Shown here: positions 62,106 through 64,000 of the stretch, piece by piece
Layout: the number at the start of each line of letters is the position of its first letter
Numbering within the stretch: the first letter of the stretch is position 1
Assembly: GCF_007097145.1 (NCBI RefSeq)
Contig: NZ_VJVZ01000003.1
Location: 248,001-312,000, forward strand
Reading direction: 5' to 3'
Source: Flavobacterium zepuense
GTDB taxonomy: Bacteria > Bacteroidota > Bacteroidia > Flavobacteriales > Flavobacteriaceae
DNA length: 64,000 nucleotides
Translations under genes and position numbers: made by a program
The notes under the pieces: generated by a model
What the model was told of the DNA's origin: nothing
Databases searched by the model: none
The model's input: only the letters and a program-made list of their open reading frames with translations

Positions 62106-63089
62106 ATGAATACCAATCAAGAACCAATTTCTTACTTACAAGACCCTGCCATTTCAAAAGGCACCAAGGCATTTTTAAAAGTGTTAAATTCCGGTGGTGT
62201 ACCGTTAGAGACACTAACCCCCGAAGAAGCCAGGTTGGTACTGGTAGGCGCACAAAAATCGGTGGAGGTAGATTACTCGGGTATTGATGAATCAGAACAC
62301 ACCATCACACAGGACGGTTACACCGTAAAGCTGAACATCGTTAGGCCACAGGGCAATACCGAAAAACTTCCCGCCTACATTTTTATACACGGCGGCGGCT
62401 GGGTACTGGGCGACTACCCTACCCACAAACGCATGGTGCGCGACCTTACGGTACTAAGCGGTGCTGTAGGCATCTTTGTAAACTACACGCCATCGCCCGA
62501 AGCACAGTACCCGCAGGCAGTTAACGAAATTTATGCCGCTACCAAATGGGTTGCCGAAAATGGCGCCGAAATTAACGTTGACGGTAGCAGGCTATCGGTA
62601 GTGGGTAACAGCGTGGGCGGTAATATGACAGCGGTAACGGCAATTAAAGCAATAGAGAACAACGGCCCTAAAATAGCCTCGCTTATTATGTTCTGGCCTA
62701 TAGTTGCTGCTGATTTTGAAACCGAAACCTACCAAAAATACGGTAAAGACCGTTTCTTAACCACATCGTTAATGAAATGGCTATACGACCAGTACACTAC
62801 CAACCCTGCCGAGCGCGAGGAGATATATGCATCGCCACTAAACGCATCAGCAGATATCCTTAAAAATTTCCCTCCTACTTTAATCCAAGTAGCTGAAGCT
62901 GATGTACTTCGCGAAGAAGGCGAAGCTTTTGGCCGCAAGTTAGATGATGCCGGTGTACAAGTTACCACCATCCGTTACAACGGCATGATACACGATTTTG
63001 GCCTGCTAAACCCACTGGCACAAGAGCCCCAGGTTAAATCGCTTTTCAGGCATGCGGCAGCCGACCTTAAAAAATACCTTTTTGCATAA
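62106..63089 (+). CDS. Alpha/beta hydrolase, HSL family
   Basis: A 327-aa cytoplasmic esterase/lipase of the hormone-sensitive-lipase type. It has the oxyanion HGGGW (about 95-99), the nucleophile elbow GNSVGGN (near 167), EADVLREEGE with the catalytic Asp, and the His in RYNGMIHDFGLLN (near 296). No signal peptide. It is first in an operon with a second alpha/beta hydrolase 25 nt downstream. Substrate unknown; the sigma-54-type control region suggests inducible expression. Confidence 0.92.
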   Translation: MNTNQEPISYLQDPAISKGTKAFLKVLNSGGVPLETLTPEEARLVLVGAQKSVEVDYSGIDESEHTITQDGYTVKLNIVRPQGNTEKLPAYIFIHGGGWVLGDYPTHKRMVRDLTVLSGAVGIFVNYTPSPEAQYPQAVNEIYAATKWVAENGAEINVDGSRLSVVGNSVGGNMTAVTAIKAIENNGPKIASLIMFWPIVAADFETETYQKYGKDRFLTTSLMKWLYDQYTTNPAEREEIYASPLNASADILKNFPPTLIQVAEADVLREEGEAFGRKLDDAGVQVTTIRYNGMIHDFGLLNPLAQEPQVKSLFRHAAADLKKYLFA

Positions 63090-63114
63090 ACAAACCTCTT
63101 AAAACCATACAATT

Positions 63115-63813
63115 ATGAAGAATCAAATAAAAAATATCGTTATCGTTCACGGCGCTTTTGCCGATGCATCGGGTTGGGAAAGTGCTTATAAGATCCTTAA
63201 AACCAAAGGATACAATGTTAGCCTGGTTCAAAACCCAACCTCTACGCTGGAGGAAGATGTGGCCGCAACCAATGTTGTTTTAGACAGGCAGGATGGCCCC
63301 GCAGTACTGGTAGGCCACTCATGGGGCGGCACGGTTATTACCCAGGCAGGCCTGCACGATAAAGTGGCAAGCCTTGTTTATGTGGCGGCTTTTGTACCGC
63401 AGGAGGGGGAGTCTACTTTAGAACTGGTACAATCAGAGGCGATACTGGAGGTAAACGGCATACTTGCTCCCGATGATAAGGGGCTCGTATACCTTGATAA
63501 AGACCTGTTTAACGCCACTTTTGCCACGGGGCAAAGCGCAGATAAGTCGGCTTTTATGTACGATTCGCAAATTCCGTTAACGGTAAAATCGTTCATTACC
63601 CCGGTTACACAGGCTGCCTGGAGAACCAAGCCGTCTTTTGCCATACTGGCTACCGATGATGGCACCATTAACCCGGTGCTGGAGCGCAGCATGTACAACC
63701 GCGCAGGCTGTGTAATTACCGAAATGACCGGCGGGCACACTCTGTTTATGACAAAGCCCGAAGAAGTAGCCAACGTAATAATAGAGGCTGCTGAGCGATC
63801 GGCTACAGCCTAA
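63115..63813 (+). CDS. Alpha/beta hydrolase (EstC/pyrethroid-hydrolase-like)
   Basis: A 232-aa hydrolase of the short EstC-like group: VHGAFADASGWESAYKILKTKGYNVSLVQNPT, the nucleophile elbow GHSWGG (67-72), a Leu-rich lid, and the C-terminal MTGGHTLFMTKPEEVANVI with the catalytic His. No signal peptide. It lies 25 nt after the first hydrolase and 18 nt before a lipoprotein gene, so all three appear to form one operon. Substrate unknown. Confidence 0.93.
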   Translation: MKNQIKNIVIVHGAFADASGWESAYKILKTKGYNVSLVQNPTSTLEEDVAATNVVLDRQDGPAVLVGHSWGGTVITQAGLHDKVASLVYVAAFVPQEGESTLELVQSEAILEVNGILAPDDKGLVYLDKDLFNATFATGQSADKSAFMYDSQIPLTVKSFITPVTQAAWRTKPSFAILATDDGTINPVLERSMYNRAGCVITEMTGGHTLFMTKPEEVANVIIEAAERSATA

Positions 63814-63831
63814 CCAAAACCATACATAACT

Positions 63832-64000
63832 ATGAATGCATTTTACAAATTACTGAACCTGTCGGCATTAGCGGCACTTGCTGTATCGCTATCGTCGTGC
63901 TCTAAAAAAGACGAAACAAAATCTAAGCCTACAAATGGCGCTGCCACTACCCAAACCACCTCATCCCCAAAAGAGGCCCGTAAAGAATATATAGAGGTAG
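63832..64000 (+). CDS. Lipoprotein, 3' end beyond the window
   Basis: An ATG at 63832 opens a frame that continues to the end of the window. It has a lipoprotein signal (MNAFYKLLNLSALAALAVSL then SSCSKKD with lipobox Cys23). What follows is a Lys/Thr/Ser-rich linker (KSKPTNGAATTQTTSSPKEARKEY). The fold of the remainder is unknown. It lies 18 nt after the second hydrolase, so it probably belongs to the same operon. Confidence 0.8.
   Translation, partial: MNAFYKLLNLSALAALAVSLSSCSKKDETKSKPTNGAATTQTTSSPKEARKEYIEV

Overview
The window reads as a chromosomal segment of a Bacteroidota bacterium, most likely a Flavobacteriaceae (Flavobacterium-like) species. The evidence is: promoter elements of the TAnnTTTG type ahead of several genes, very weak Shine-Dalgarno signals, a giant SprB-repeat adhesin with a type IX secretion C-terminal sorting domain, BshA (bacillithiol pathway), HisKA_2 sensor kinase architecture, and lineage-typical families such as the two-domain glycosidase/serine hydrolase and the Fe-S oxidoreductase block. 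I see no tRNA, rRNA, CRISPR array, insertion sequence or prophage. Most of the window is ordinary core genome.

Layout. 0.2-7 kb: recG, two secreted proteins of unknown role, exonuclease III (xth), a bestrophin-like channel and two small proteins (56 and 55 aa). 7-13 kb: fumC, a GNAT acetyltransferase, an SDR oxidoreductase/AraC regulator pair preceded by a strong direct-repeat operator candidate, DUF1003 and CorA. 13-20 kb: hutI, a compact minus-strand operon (small proteins, a lone ABC ATPase, a secreted endonuclease/phosphatase-fold enzyme), a DEAD-box helicase, formimidoylglutamase and a coiled-coil protein. 20-30.5 kb, all minus strand: a PrcB-like lipoprotein with bshA, a GH3/beta-lactamase-fold cell-wall enzyme, an Fe-S oxidoreductase block with a HAD protein, an MlaD/Mce protein and an N-acetylmuramoyl-L-alanine amidase. 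30.6-42.5 kb: divergent lptD and ridA, an N-acetylglucosamine kinase, gapA and pfkA, then a 1514-aa TamB-like protein. 42.6-46 kb: tsaD-rsmE, an esterase, a small membrane protein and a decayed lipoprotein gene. 46-53 kb: a tail-collar-domain protein followed by the 2081-aa adhesin with 21 tandem SprB repeats. 53-64 kb, all plus strand: an S9 peptidase, a YoaK/DUF1275 membrane protein, a TPR sensor kinase with a sigma-54-type response regulator, a small GNAT, a cupin, a second sigma-54 activator (GAF type), two alpha/beta hydrolases and the start of a lipoprotein cut by the window edge.

The most interesting signal is regulatory. The DUF1275/kinase/activator cluster and the alpha/beta-hydrolase operon share an upstream architecture: a 12-bp dyad ACGATATRTCGT with its centre exactly 63 nt before a GG that starts a sigma-54-like -24/-12 element, then a shared GTTTACTGT. 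With two sigma-54 activators encoded between these promoters, this looks like a small local sigma-54 regulon. Other regulatory candidates are a 23-nt-spaced direct repeat ahead of the SDR/AraC operon and five TTGGG boxes at helical phasing ahead of the N-acetylglucosamine kinase gene. Several promoter elements fall so close to start codons (GNAT at 8856, lptD, tamB) that leaderless transcripts or mis-set starts are likely.

No function was computed or searched; all names rest on motifs visible in the translated sequence and on family knowledge.
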